Shown here: in pieces, positions 41,169 through 48,530 of the stretch
How the letters are laid out: each line of letters starts with the position of its first letter
How positions within the stretch are numbered: the stretch's first letter is position 1
Origin: an uncultured Lachnospiraceae bacterium
Lineage (GTDB): Bacteria > Bacillota > Clostridia > Lachnospirales > Lachnospiraceae
Assembly: GCA_900316075.1 (NCBI GenBank)
Contig: ONBT01000006.1
Location: 52,463-116,462 of the forward strand
Length of the DNA stretch: 64,000 bases
Direction of reading: 5' to 3'
Notes under the pieces: model-generated
The model's database searches: none
What the model saw: the letters and a program-made list of their open reading frames with translations, nothing else
What the model was told of the DNA's origin: nothing
Made by a program: the position numbers and the translations under genes

Positions 41169-41180
41169 GATTAATGTAAA
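41166..41180 (-). repeat. Copy of the TTTACATTANTCATG motif containing the lspA start
   Basis: On the minus strand TTTACATTAATCATG, the last three bases being the lspA start codon. It fills nearly all of the aroB-lspA spacer. Confidence 0.55.
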
Positions 41181-41184
41181 ACGC

Positions 41185-42294
41185 TTAACTCAGTACGTAT
41201 TGGATGCCTTGCAGAATCTCCTCATCGGTGAGGCCTGTTTCGATATAGGCTTTCCCGACTTCTTTTAAGAGAATGAATTTGATATGGCTTCCTATCATCT
41301 TTTTGTCGTTCTTCGTGGCGGCCAGGACGTCTTCGGCGGTGAAAAGCTCTCGCAAATAGTCCGGAACCCTTACCGGCAGCTTGTAGGCCCGGAAGGCCTC
41401 TTCGATGGCGGAAAGGTCTTCAGCGGAAATCAGCCCCTTATGCATAGAAAGATAGGAAGCTGCCACAGAGCCTATGGCTACGCACTCTCCGTGAAACAGG
41501 ATGAAATCTGAGAGTTTTTCAATGGCATGCCCAATCGTATGGCCGAAGTTCAGATGGGCCCGGATGCCCTTTTCCGTCGGGTCCTCTTCCACCACGGCCC
41601 CCTTGATTTCGCAGCTCGTGTGAACGGTCCGTTCGATGGCGGAAGGCTCCTGGGAAAGGACGCTCTCTGCATTAGTCATAAGGAAGTCAAAGTAGAATCG
41701 GTCGGAAATCAGGCCGTGCTTGATGACCTCCCCCATGCCGGAGGCAAACTGGCGGTCGGGCAGAGTCTTCAAAGTGGTCAGGTTCATGTAGACGAGGGAG
41801 GGCATGTGGAAGGCCCCCACCATATTCTTGTAATTGGAGAAATCCACGCCCGTCTTGCCCCCGATGGACGAATCCACCTGGGAAAGGAGGGTCGTCGGCA
41901 CCTGGACGAAATCGATGCCCCGGAGGTAGGTGGCCGCTGTGTAGCCGGTCAAATCCCCGACCACGCCCCCGCCCAGAGCAATGAGCAGGTCTGTCCGGTC
42001 GAAATGGCTTTCGATGAGGACGGTATAGAGGCGTTCGACATTCTTAAGGGTCTTTGAGGCTTCGCCGGCCGGAAACTCGAACGTGGTGACGGTAGTAAAA
42101 GCGGAAATCAGAGCCTCCCGGACTTCACGTATATAGAACGGAGAAACATTCGAATCCGATACAATGCAGATTTTCCGCTCCCTGCGCCCGCCGGAAACGG
42201 CCAATACACGCTCCGCCAGCTCCGCCCAGTCATTCCGCAGAAGTATATCATAGCAGGGCTTACCATCCGCCGTAATTGTCAGCTGTTGAGACAA
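41185..42294 (-). CDS. aroB: 3-dehydroquinate synthase
   Basis: Second step of the shikimate pathway, an NAD- and metal-dependent cyclase. 369 residues with GGGVVGDLTGYTAATYLRGIDFVQVPTTLL-type pattern (Gly-rich motif near 109), SIGGKTGVDF, EVIKHGLI, and the metal-binding His residues in NFGHTIGHAIE (near 248) and HGE. The start is TTG at 42294, preceded by TTTGGAGGTTGA, which leaves the expected spacing. No other shikimate gene is in the window. Confidence 0.96.
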   Translation of the reverse strand: MSQQLTITADGKPCYDILLRNDWAELAERVLAVSGGRRERKICIVSDSNVSPFYIREVREALISAFTTVTTFEFPAGEASKTLKNVERLYTVLIESHFDRTDLLIALGGGVVGDLTGYTAATYLRGIDFVQVPTTLLSQVDSSIGGKTGVDFSNYKNMVGAFHMPSLVYMNLTTLKTLPDRQFASGMGEVIKHGLISDRFYFDFLMTNAESVLSQEPSAIERTVHTSCEIKGAVVEEDPTEKGIRAHLNFGHTIGHAIEKLSDFILFHGECVAIGSVAASYLSMHKGLISAEDLSAIEEAFRAYKLPVRVPDYLRELFTAEDVLAATKNDKKMIGSHIKFILLKEVGKAYIETGLTDEEILQGIQYVLS

Positions 42295-42415
42295 AATTCA
42301 ACCTCCAAAAATATTATCTGAAAAAATCATTCTGGAAATTGGTAAGAGTTTCGATGTGAAGCGGGCTGGAATATTGCAATGCCTCAATTTTTTTCAAAGC
42401 AATTTTCCACATCCC

Positions 42416-42450
42416 GATAAAAAATATACCGGACAGGTCATGTGTCCGGT
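42416..42450 (-). terminator. Terminator after sepF
   Basis: On the minus strand ACCGGACA pairs with TGTCCGGT over a 7-base loop, followed by ATATTTTTTATC. It closes the sepF-side operon. Confidence 0.8.
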
Positions 42451-42476
42451 AGGAAAAAGTCAAAATCAAATAGTCA

Positions 42477-42977
42477 TCAGAAGCCGGTCTTCAGGCCGTT
42501 CATCTCGAAGGAATCCATGAGGCCCTGCAGGTCGCCGGAGATATCCACGTTCTTCGGGGTCACGATGAAGATATAATTGCTGATCTTCTGCAGGTTTCCG
42601 TCGATAGCGTAGCAGGCTCCGGACATGAAGTCGATAATCCGCTGGCCGATGGCCAGGTCCAGGCCTTCCATATTCAGAACCACGGTCCGGTTGCAGAGGA
42701 GGGTCTCCGCGATGTCCTTCACCTCTTCGAAGGAGGTGGGCTTGATGACACAGACTTCCGAAGTAGCGGCCGAGGTCTGTTTGCGGCGCATGGGGGTGAT
42801 TTTCTGGGTCTGGGTCACTGCCGGACGGTTGCGGGAAGGCTCATCCTCGTCTTCCTCCGACTTCTTGAAGAGGCCCTTCTTCTTCGGCTCGTCATCCTCG
42901 TACTCGTCAAAGTCGTCATCGAAATCGTCATCGTCTCCGATTTTCATGGCGTCTATCATCTTGTCAAAAATACTCAT
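42477..42977 (-). CDS. sepF: Cell division protein SepF
   Basis: 166 residues. SepF bundles and tethers FtsZ to the membrane. An N-terminal amphipathic helix (MSIFDKMIDAMKIG) is followed by an acidic linker of Asp and Glu (about 16-50) and the C-terminal SepF domain (about 72-160: IKPTSFEEVKDIAETLLCNRTVVLNMEGLD). The start at 42977 is set by TTGGAGCG 8 bases before and by the helix; the longer GTG start overlaps the YggS stop. The gene order YggS-SepF is conserved in Gram-positive bacteria. Confidence 0.95.
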   Translation of the reverse strand: MSIFDKMIDAMKIGDDDDFDDDFDEYEDDEPKKKGLFKKSEEDEDEPSRNRPAVTQTQKITPMRRKQTSAATSEVCVIKPTSFEEVKDIAETLLCNRTVVLNMEGLDLAIGQRIIDFMSGACYAIDGNLQKISNYIFIVTPKNVDISGDLQGLMDSFEMNGLKTGF

Positions 42978-42994
42978 GGTATTTCGCTCCAAAC

Positions 42995-43693
42995 TCACTG
43001 CTTGCTGTAGTCTCTGGGGCCGAAAATCTTCGTTCCGACGCGGACCATGGTAGCGCCCTCTTCTATGGCCACCTCATAGTCCCCGCTCATCCCCATTGAC
43101 AAAATATCCATTGATATATTATCAATGTTTTTGGAGCCTATGTCAATTGATAAGTCCTTAATTTTTCTAAATATTGGGCGATTCTCATTGGCGTCCACCA
43201 CATATGGTGCCACCGTCATGAGGCCTTTGACCCGGACATGCTTTAAAGTGGCGATTTCCCGGCACAGCTGCTCCACTTCCTCCGGGCGGACACCGAACTT
43301 GCTGATTTCCCCGGAGGCATTGACCTCGAGAAGGACGTCAACGGTATCAATGCCCTTCTTCGCCGCCTGGACATCGATTTCCTCCGCAAGCCGCAGAGAA
43401 TCGACCGAGTGAATCAGGGCCGTCTTTCCGATGATATACTTGACCTTGTTCCGCTGCAGGTGGCCGATCAAATGCCAGTGGATATCTTCGGGCAGGACCT
43501 CAATCTTTCCGGTCAGCTCCTGAACCTTGTTCTCACCGAAATCCCGGCTGCCGGCGTCATAAACTTCTTTGATGGCTTCTGCCGGATGCATTTTCCCGAC
43601 CGAAATCAGGGTCACGTCTTCGGGCTTTCTTCCGGACCGGATGGCGGCCTCGTCCACTGTCTTTCTGACTTCCTTATAATTTTCTGCTAACAC
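42995..43693 (-). CDS. YggS-family pyridoxal-phosphate-binding protein
   Basis: 232 residues, PLP homeostasis protein. The PLP Lys is in LISVGKMHP (near residue 30), followed by FGENKVQEL, WHLIGHLQRNKVKYI, and near the end LSMGMSGDYEVAIEEGATMVRVGTKIFG. Many members have VSK where this one has VGK; the Lys is kept. Start is GTG at 43693 with GAAGGAG before it; the longer ORF has no site. Lies between the HlyD-like gene and sepF in one operon. Confidence 0.93.
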   Translation of the reverse strand: MLAENYKEVRKTVDEAAIRSGRKPEDVTLISVGKMHPAEAIKEVYDAGSRDFGENKVQELTGKIEVLPEDIHWHLIGHLQRNKVKYIIGKTALIHSVDSLRLAEEIDVQAAKKGIDTVDVLLEVNASGEISKFGVRPEEVEQLCREIATLKHVRVKGLMTVAPYVVDANENRPIFRKIKDLSIDIGSKNIDNISMDILSMGMSGDYEVAIEEGATMVRVGTKIFGPRDYSKQ

Positions 43694-43712
43694 AGTAAAA
43701 CTCCTTCCATTA

Positions 43713-45104
43713 CTAATAAACCAGCTTGTTTTCCTCGACAGAATCGCCCTGCAGGGCAATGTGGTCATAAAGGGCAATTCCGTAGGAGGTCCCGGCCTTT
43801 ACAATACAGTAGTTTCCGCTTTCGTAGACGATATCAATGAGCTTGAATACGGCGTAGCCCTTGTTGACGTTGTAGACGCCCTTGCGGCTGGTCTCAATGG
43901 AACCGACCGAAAACTCGTTTGTCCCGTCCGGCTGGCGGAGGGTATCGCCTGTGGAGACTTTTTCTCCGTCGGTATAATAATTCTCCTCGTCTTCAAAGTA
44001 AACCGTGGGTTTGACGAATTCCCCGTCCCCGGAAGAATTCATGCGAAGGACCCCGACATCCGAGGAATCATCTCCCTTCAGGAAATAGGACTTGGGAATC
44101 CCGTAGAACTTCTTTTCTACGATGGCGGATTCCGGAATCTTCAGCCCCGAGGCCTGATCCAGGTGCAGGGAGACCGTCAGGAAGCGGTCATCGGCATAGC
44201 GCTCCATGGAGTCGTCAAACGTGAGAATGAGGTAGGTCTGTCCGGCCTTTTCCGTGAGACTCACGGCTCCGGTGGCAGTTTTTCCGTCCGCGTCGAAACT
44301 GACATCCACATAGGACTTTTCAGAAAGGGCGTCCTTTGTCTCGTTCGAAATCGGCATGACCAGCTGCCAGTTGTCGTCGGTGACCAGCTTGTATATGGGA
44401 TCTCCCGCCTTCACGTCGGAATTCGAGGAAAAGCTTGTCTTCTTGTAGTCCTTCATCTCAAAGAGGTCGGAGGTGAAATTGTCGGCCGTGATGCCTTCCA
44501 GACCGTCCGTCGAGAGTATTAGGAGGCCAGGGGCCGAAGGGTAATTATTCATGAAGGTCCCTCCGGCGGCTGCGGCCGCAATCTTGTCCGCATTGTCCGC
44601 ATAGATTCTTCGCCCGTAGGCCGTGGAAAGAGTCTCGGAAAGGGCATTCTTGAAGGCGTAGGTCTTCTCGAAGCCGGTATTTGTATAGGAGGCCACGAAG
44701 TCGGAAATCGTCTGTTCCGAATCCGAAAGGTCGGACAGGGTCAGGGAACTCTTTGTCGTCTTGTCCGTAATCAGGGAAGCAATCTCACCCGTAGTATCCA
44801 AAGCGCAGACCAGGCTCCGGACGCCTACCCGGGCCCCGTTTTCCGTGAAGTAGACGACCTTTCCGTCGGAAGGGCTTGAAACCAAGCTCTCCTGCCGGAT
44901 GGCCATGGCCCGGTAGCGGTTGTCTGTCGTGATGGAGCCCTGAACTACTTCATATATGGTCACACTGGACTGGGTGAAATAGGAAAAGATGTGGAAAACC
45001 ACATAGGCGAGGATGAAGAGGGAAATGATCAGACCGATATTGAATTGTATCCGGCGGGGGAAGCGGGTAACGGTGCCCCCGTTTTTTTTCGCACGTCTGC
45101 TCAA
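43713..45104 (-). CDS. HlyD-like single-pass membrane protein near sepF
   Basis: 463 residues with one N-terminal membrane segment (about 22-44) after a basic tail, then a large extracellular part. It has the lipoyl/barrel-sandwich-like halves of membrane-fusion (HlyD) proteins (VVQGSITTDNRYRAMAIRQE near 52-72 and DVKAGDPIYKLV near 230) separated by a helical stretch (about 115-185). No transporter partner is adjacent. Such genes are frequent beside sepF and YggS in Clostridia, suggesting an envelope or division role rather than export; this is inference. Start is TTG at 45104 with GAGGAACC before it. A strong hairpin (45124-45159) precedes the gene. Confidence 0.75.
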   Translation of the reverse strand: MSRRAKKNGGTVTRFPRRIQFNIGLIISLFILAYVVFHIFSYFTQSSVTIYEVVQGSITTDNRYRAMAIRQESLVSSPSDGKVVYFTENGARVGVRSLVCALDTTGEIASLITDKTTKSSLTLSDLSDSEQTISDFVASYTNTGFEKTYAFKNALSETLSTAYGRRIYADNADKIAAAAAGGTFMNNYPSAPGLLILSTDGLEGITADNFTSDLFEMKDYKKTSFSSNSDVKAGDPIYKLVTDDNWQLVMPISNETKDALSEKSYVDVSFDADGKTATGAVSLTEKAGQTYLILTFDDSMERYADDRFLTVSLHLDQASGLKIPESAIVEKKFYGIPKSYFLKGDDSSDVGVLRMNSSGDGEFVKPTVYFEDEENYYTDGEKVSTGDTLRQPDGTNEFSVGSIETSRKGVYNVNKGYAVFKLIDIVYESGNYCIVKAGTSYGIALYDHIALQGDSVEENKLVY

Positions 45105-45123
45105 GAAGGTTCCTCACACATGA

Positions 45124-45159
45124 AGAGCGCCCGGTCTGTAAAAAAGGTCCGGGCGCTCT
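45124..45159 (-). repeat. Strong hairpin upstream of the HlyD-like gene
   Basis: AGAGCGCCCGG and CCGGGCGCTCT form a perfect 11-bp stem; the only T-run on the minus strand is in the 14-base loop, not after the stem. A second, 6-bp stem (CCGGTC/GACCGG) lies at about 45180-45203. Unusual for a terminator. Confidence 0.65.
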
Positions 45160-45207
45160 GTAAAAACAACTTCATAAGGGCCGGTCAAATGGAACGGACC
45201 GGTAAGG

Positions 45208-45630
45208 TCACAGGGAAACGATAATCTTTTCTTTGACGGAAGCCGGAAGATCGGACTCGTTTTTGGATACGGAAAGAAGGAAGTCAGTATCGAATTTCTC
45301 GGAAAGGTTTGTGAGCTTGTCCACCGCGTCGTCCAGGCCCTCTGACGTGTCGATGAAGGCAAGGGTCAGGAAGCTGTCGAGGTAGATTTTCTCGATGTCG
45401 CGGTTGCTCGAAATGATGCCGGCCAGGAAACCAAGGAACTCGCCGGTCGTGGACATATCGAAGTCCTCCATATTGATGAGGCGGACCTTCGAATCCAGGT
45501 CAAACATATGCTGCTTGCTCTTGTCGATGAAAATCAGGCTGCCGCTTGACTTCTTCACATCGGCGGAAACCCGGTCCAGAAGCTGTCTCGTCTTTCCTTT
45601 CCCCTTTTCGCCTGCAATTATTTCTACCAT
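45208..45630 (-). CDS. Small P-loop protein of unknown function
   Basis: 140 residues. A Walker A sequence GEKGKGKT is at 7-14, directly after the first beta strand, and the following LIFIDKSK (near 33) and IYLDSFLTL (near 82) look like further strands; no clear Walker B Asp-Glu pair or sensor is seen, and the size is too small for a full AAA or PilT ATPase. Expect nucleotide binding, function unknown. It has its own promoter (45703-45731) and a good site (AAGGAGGGCAG). It lies upstream of the HlyD-like and sepF genes in the same direction. Confidence 0.75.
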   Translation of the reverse strand: MVEIIAGEKGKGKTRQLLDRVSADVKKSSGSLIFIDKSKQHMFDLDSKVRLINMEDFDMSTTGEFLGFLAGIISSNRDIEKIYLDSFLTLAFIDTSEGLDDAVDKLTNLSEKFDTDFLLSVSKNESDLPASVKEKIIVSL

Positions 45631-45702
45631 AACTGCCCTCCTTCATTTGTGCAAGTTCGATAAGGCGGAAGTGCTTTCCCCCGCTTTTTATAGAAGTATT
45701 GT

Positions 45703-45731
45703 ATTATAGTGGGCGCCAAAATACAAGGCAA
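45703..45731 (-). promoter_or_regulatory. Promoter upstream of the P-loop/sepF gene group
   Basis: On the minus strand: TTGCCT (45731-45726), 17-base spacer, perfect TATAAT (45708-45703), 73 bases before the P-loop gene. Confidence 0.7.
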
Positions 45732-45803
45732 TTTGGCCGCTGCAAAAGATTAGTTAATACTTCATAAAAGGCCTTTGAACGTATGTTTTGTCCTCTGCAA
45801 AGC

Positions 45804-46793
45804 TCAGGACCCGGAATAGGCTTCGAGTATCTCTCCCATCAGCAGATAGAGATTGGTCCGGGCGTCGGCCCTGTATACGAGGGATATGATATTCTGCCCG
45901 GCCGAATTCTGGGAAAGAAGCACCAGACAGTAGCCGGCATCTCCGGTCGTTCCGGTCTTTCCACCGATGACCGTGACCCCCTCCGGCATATGCCGGTAGC
46001 CGGTTATGTACTGGTTCGTGCTCTGCCAGGTCCGGGTCACCGCATTTCCGGAAGCGTCCGTATAATAGGCGTCGTAGCTTGCCGCGTGGATGATATCCAC
46101 GAAATCCGGATACTGAATGGCCGCATTCATGATGAGGTACATGTCATAGACGGTCGTATAGTGGTTGGGATCCGGCAGGCCGTTAGGATTGACGAAATTC
46201 GACTGGGTTGCCCCCAGGGCCTTCGCCTCCTGATTCATCAGGGTAACAAAGGAGTCCGTATCCCCGGAAACACCTTCCGCAATGGCGATTGCCGCGTCAT
46301 TTCCGCTGGCCAGCAGAAGGCCGTAGAGGAGCTGCCTCAGGGTCAGACGGTCGCCGGCATGGAGATTTGCCACGGACGAGTCCTCGGTCAGATTTACAGC
46401 ATTTTCCGAAACCGTAATGATATCGTCAGGATTTCCGTACTTCAGGGCCACCAGGGCCGTCAGAACCTTCGTCGTGGAAGCCGGATAGACCCGGCCGAAG
46501 ATGTTCTGCTTATAGGGCACGGAGCCGGTAACCGTATTGAAAAGCCCGGCCGCCGCCGCCACCTGGGAATCCACGGTGTCCGTATTGAGATTCGTATCCT
46601 CCGTGACGCAAAGGCCCGAGGAGAAAAAGGAAAGCCCGCTGCTCTCCTCCTGATTTGCAGTGAGTCCGTAGTCCGCCGGCGTCTGATAGGCACTATAGGG
46701 CGACTCAACTGCATGACCGCAGGAAGTAAGGACGAAGACAGAGATTCCGGCCATCCAGAGTGATATGAACTTTTTCAGGCTTTGTCCTGTCAT
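45804..46793 (-). CDS. D-alanyl-D-alanine carboxypeptidase (low-molecular-weight PBP), lipoprotein
   Basis: 329 residues, trims pentapeptide side chains of peptidoglycan. The signal ends in a lipobox, VLTSC, with the lipid-bearing Cys at 25, so it is probably a substrate of the LspA encoded at 40647-41168. The active-site motifs are STTK at 106-109, SGN at 163-165 and KTG at 279-281. The C-terminal domain used by DacA for membrane attachment is absent, matching lipid anchoring instead. It follows mgsA and closes the mre-rodA gene group. No Shine-Dalgarno sequence is evident; AATAGAAACCGCC directly precedes the ATG. Confidence 0.92.
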   Translation of the reverse strand: MTGQSLKKFISLWMAGISVFVLTSCGHAVESPYSAYQTPADYGLTANQEESSGLSFFSSGLCVTEDTNLNTDTVDSQVAAAAGLFNTVTGSVPYKQNIFGRVYPASTTKVLTALVALKYGNPDDIITVSENAVNLTEDSSVANLHAGDRLTLRQLLYGLLLASGNDAAIAIAEGVSGDTDSFVTLMNQEAKALGATQSNFVNPNGLPDPNHYTTVYDMYLIMNAAIQYPDFVDIIHAASYDAYYTDASGNAVTRTWQSTNQYITGYRHMPEGVTVIGGKTGTTGDAGYCLVLLSQNSAGQNIISLVYRADARTNLYLLMGEILEAYSGS

Positions 46794-46809
46794 TGGCGGT
46801 TTCTATTCG

Positions 46810-46824
46810 CATGAATAATGTAAA
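46810..46824 (-). repeat. Copy of the TTTACATTANTCATG motif before the carboxypeptidase gene
   Basis: Minus strand TTTACATTATTCATG, 16 bases before the ATG at 46793, between mgsA and the carboxypeptidase gene. Confidence 0.55.
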
Positions 46825-46845
46825 ACAATAATTCTTTCAGCAGCC

Positions 46846-47241
46846 TCACTTGTACATCTCCCGCCACTCGAGGTCGCCCCGGTCCAGGGACTTGATCAGA
46901 AGTTCTGCCGTGGCGAGATTCGTGGCCAGGGGAATATTGTGGGCATCGCAGAGCTTGACGATGGAATTTACATCCGGTTCCCCCGACTTCTGCCGGAAGG
47001 GATCGCGGAGGAAGATGACGAGGTCTATATTATTATGTTCTATCTGACTGCCCAACTGCTGGGAACCGCCCAGGTGGCCGGGCAGAAACTTCTGTACATG
47101 CAGGTTCGTGACCTCTTCGATGAGGCGGCCCGTGGTGCCGGTCGCAAAGAGCTTGTGCTTGGACAAAATGGCGTGATAGGCGATGCAGAGGTTCTGCATC
47201 AGTTTTTTCTTCGAATCATGCGCAACCAGTCCGATGTTCAT
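46846..47241 (-). CDS. mgsA: Methylglyoxal synthase
   Basis: 131 residues, converts dihydroxyacetone phosphate to methylglyoxal and phosphate, a bypass of lower glycolysis when phosphate is short. Motifs: IGLVAHDSKK at the N-terminus, ATGTTGRLI, GHLGGSQQLGSQIE and the catalytic FLRDP region. AGATTGGAGGC precedes the start. The gene commonly follows rodA in Clostridia and bacilli. A structured region of about 65 bases lies before it. Confidence 0.95.
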   Translation of the reverse strand: MNIGLVAHDSKKKLMQNLCIAYHAILSKHKLFATGTTGRLIEEVTNLHVQKFLPGHLGGSQQLGSQIEHNNIDLVIFLRDPFRQKSGEPDVNSIVKLCDAHNIPLATNLATAELLIKSLDRGDLEWREMYK

Positions 47242-47273
47242 GAAAATGCCTCCAATCTTTCCCCTTATTTTCT

Positions 47274-47335
47274 GCCCCGATGAAGCAGGAAAAGCCCTGC
47301 TTCCAAAAAATCCGCATCGGGGCGGAATCCCCGCC
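47274..47335 (-). promoter_or_regulatory. Possible attenuator-type leader of mgsA
   Basis: Reading the minus strand from the rodA side, three pairings compete for the same six bases (47321-47326). They are: GGCGG/CCGCC; TCCGC/GCGGA followed by six T's, a terminator shape; and GCCCCGATG/CATCGGGGC (9 bp) enclosing an AAGCAGG/CCTGCTT hairpin. Forming the long stem would prevent the terminator. Confidence 0.5.
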
Positions 47336-47356
47336 GTCCCAGACTATATAGATACT

Positions 47357-48499
47357 TTACCATTTCAGCGGAGCTTTTTCATCAATATAATTTTTCTTTG
47401 CCTGCAGACCCACGTTCAGCACCAGCCCGATTCCTATATAGAGGGTCACCAGGGAGGTAAGGCCGTAGCTTACGAAAGGCAGGGTCAGGCCGGTATTGGG
47501 CATGAGGCCCGTGACTACGGAAATATTGACATAGCTCTGGATGGAAATATAGGAAGCCATGCCTACGCAGATGAGCTTGCCGGCCGTGTCCTTGGCCTTT
47601 TTCGAGACCCGGATGCACTCGATCGCGATGACCAATAGAAGCACGATGATGATGACGGAGCCGATGAAGCCCATCTCTTCCGCCGCCACGGCAAAGATGA
47701 AGTCCGTGTGGGGCTCGGGAATGTAGTTTCCGTTTTTGACAGACTGGGCGGACTCGTTGAAAAGACCCTTGCCGAAGAGCTGGCCGGACCCCACGGCCAT
47801 GATGGAGTTCTGCTGCTGGAAGGCTTTGCCGGGATAGTCCTGGGGCCTGAGCCAGGCCAGGATACGCTCGTCCTGATAGCCGCGGAGGAGGGACTTGCCC
47901 CGGGACTCCAGCACGAGGAAGATAATCAGGGCCGGTATGGAAATGCCCAGGACCGGCACCACAATCTTGTAGGAAAGGCCGGCGCAGAAAAGCATGGTGG
48001 CCAATATCATGAAGGTCACAATGGTGGTCGAAAGGTCCGGCTCCTTCAGAATCAGAAACAGGGGAATCCCCATCAGAATGATTGTAAAAAGCAGAATCCG
48101 GGGCCGGTTCAGATTCTCTTCGTTTCGCATGAGAAAGAAGGAGAAAAAGAGAATCAAGAGCACCTTGGCAAACTCGGAGGGCTGGAAGCGGAAGCCTCCG
48201 ATGGTGAGCCACCGCTGGGCGCCTAGGGAAGACGAGCCCCAGAAGATGACGGCAATCAGAAGGACATTGGCCAGGGCATAGTAGACCCAGGCAAACTGCA
48301 GGAGGAAGCTGTAGTCAATCATGGCCACGACGGTCATGACGATGACCCCAAGGATCATGCCCATGATCTGCCGGTTCTGATAAGCCCCGTTGGAGCCTCC
48401 CTTGGCCGAGCCGACCACAAGGACTCCGATGATGGTAATGGTCACACAGGCAATGATTAGGCGCACATTTAAGTTTTTCAGCCTGTAGTTTCGAAACAT
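47357..48499 (-). CDS. rodA: RodA, SEDS peptidoglycan polymerase of the elongasome
   Basis: 380 residues with about ten membrane segments. Motifs: QRWLTIGGFRFQPSEFAK near residue 98, the catalytic-loop region after it, and the late NTGLTLPFVSYGLTSLVTLYIGIGL. Polymerises glycan for side-wall growth with PBP2, whose gene is two genes upstream. ATG at 48499 chosen because CAGGAG precedes it; the longer ORF starts inside minC. It follows minC by 31 bases; minD and minE are not between them. Confidence 0.94.
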   Translation of the reverse strand: MFRNYRLKNLNVRLIIACVTITIIGVLVVGSAKGGSNGAYQNRQIMGMILGVIVMTVVAMIDYSFLLQFAWVYYALANVLLIAVIFWGSSSLGAQRWLTIGGFRFQPSEFAKVLLILFFSFFLMRNEENLNRPRILLFTIILMGIPLFLILKEPDLSTTIVTFMILATMLFCAGLSYKIVVPVLGISIPALIIFLVLESRGKSLLRGYQDERILAWLRPQDYPGKAFQQQNSIMAVGSGQLFGKGLFNESAQSVKNGNYIPEPHTDFIFAVAAEEMGFIGSVIIIVLLLVIAIECIRVSKKAKDTAGKLICVGMASYISIQSYVNISVVTGLMPNTGLTLPFVSYGLTSLVTLYIGIGLVLNVGLQAKKNYIDEKAPLKW

Positions 48500-48530
48500 G
48501 AAATAAGAAACTCCTGTATCATATATAAAA

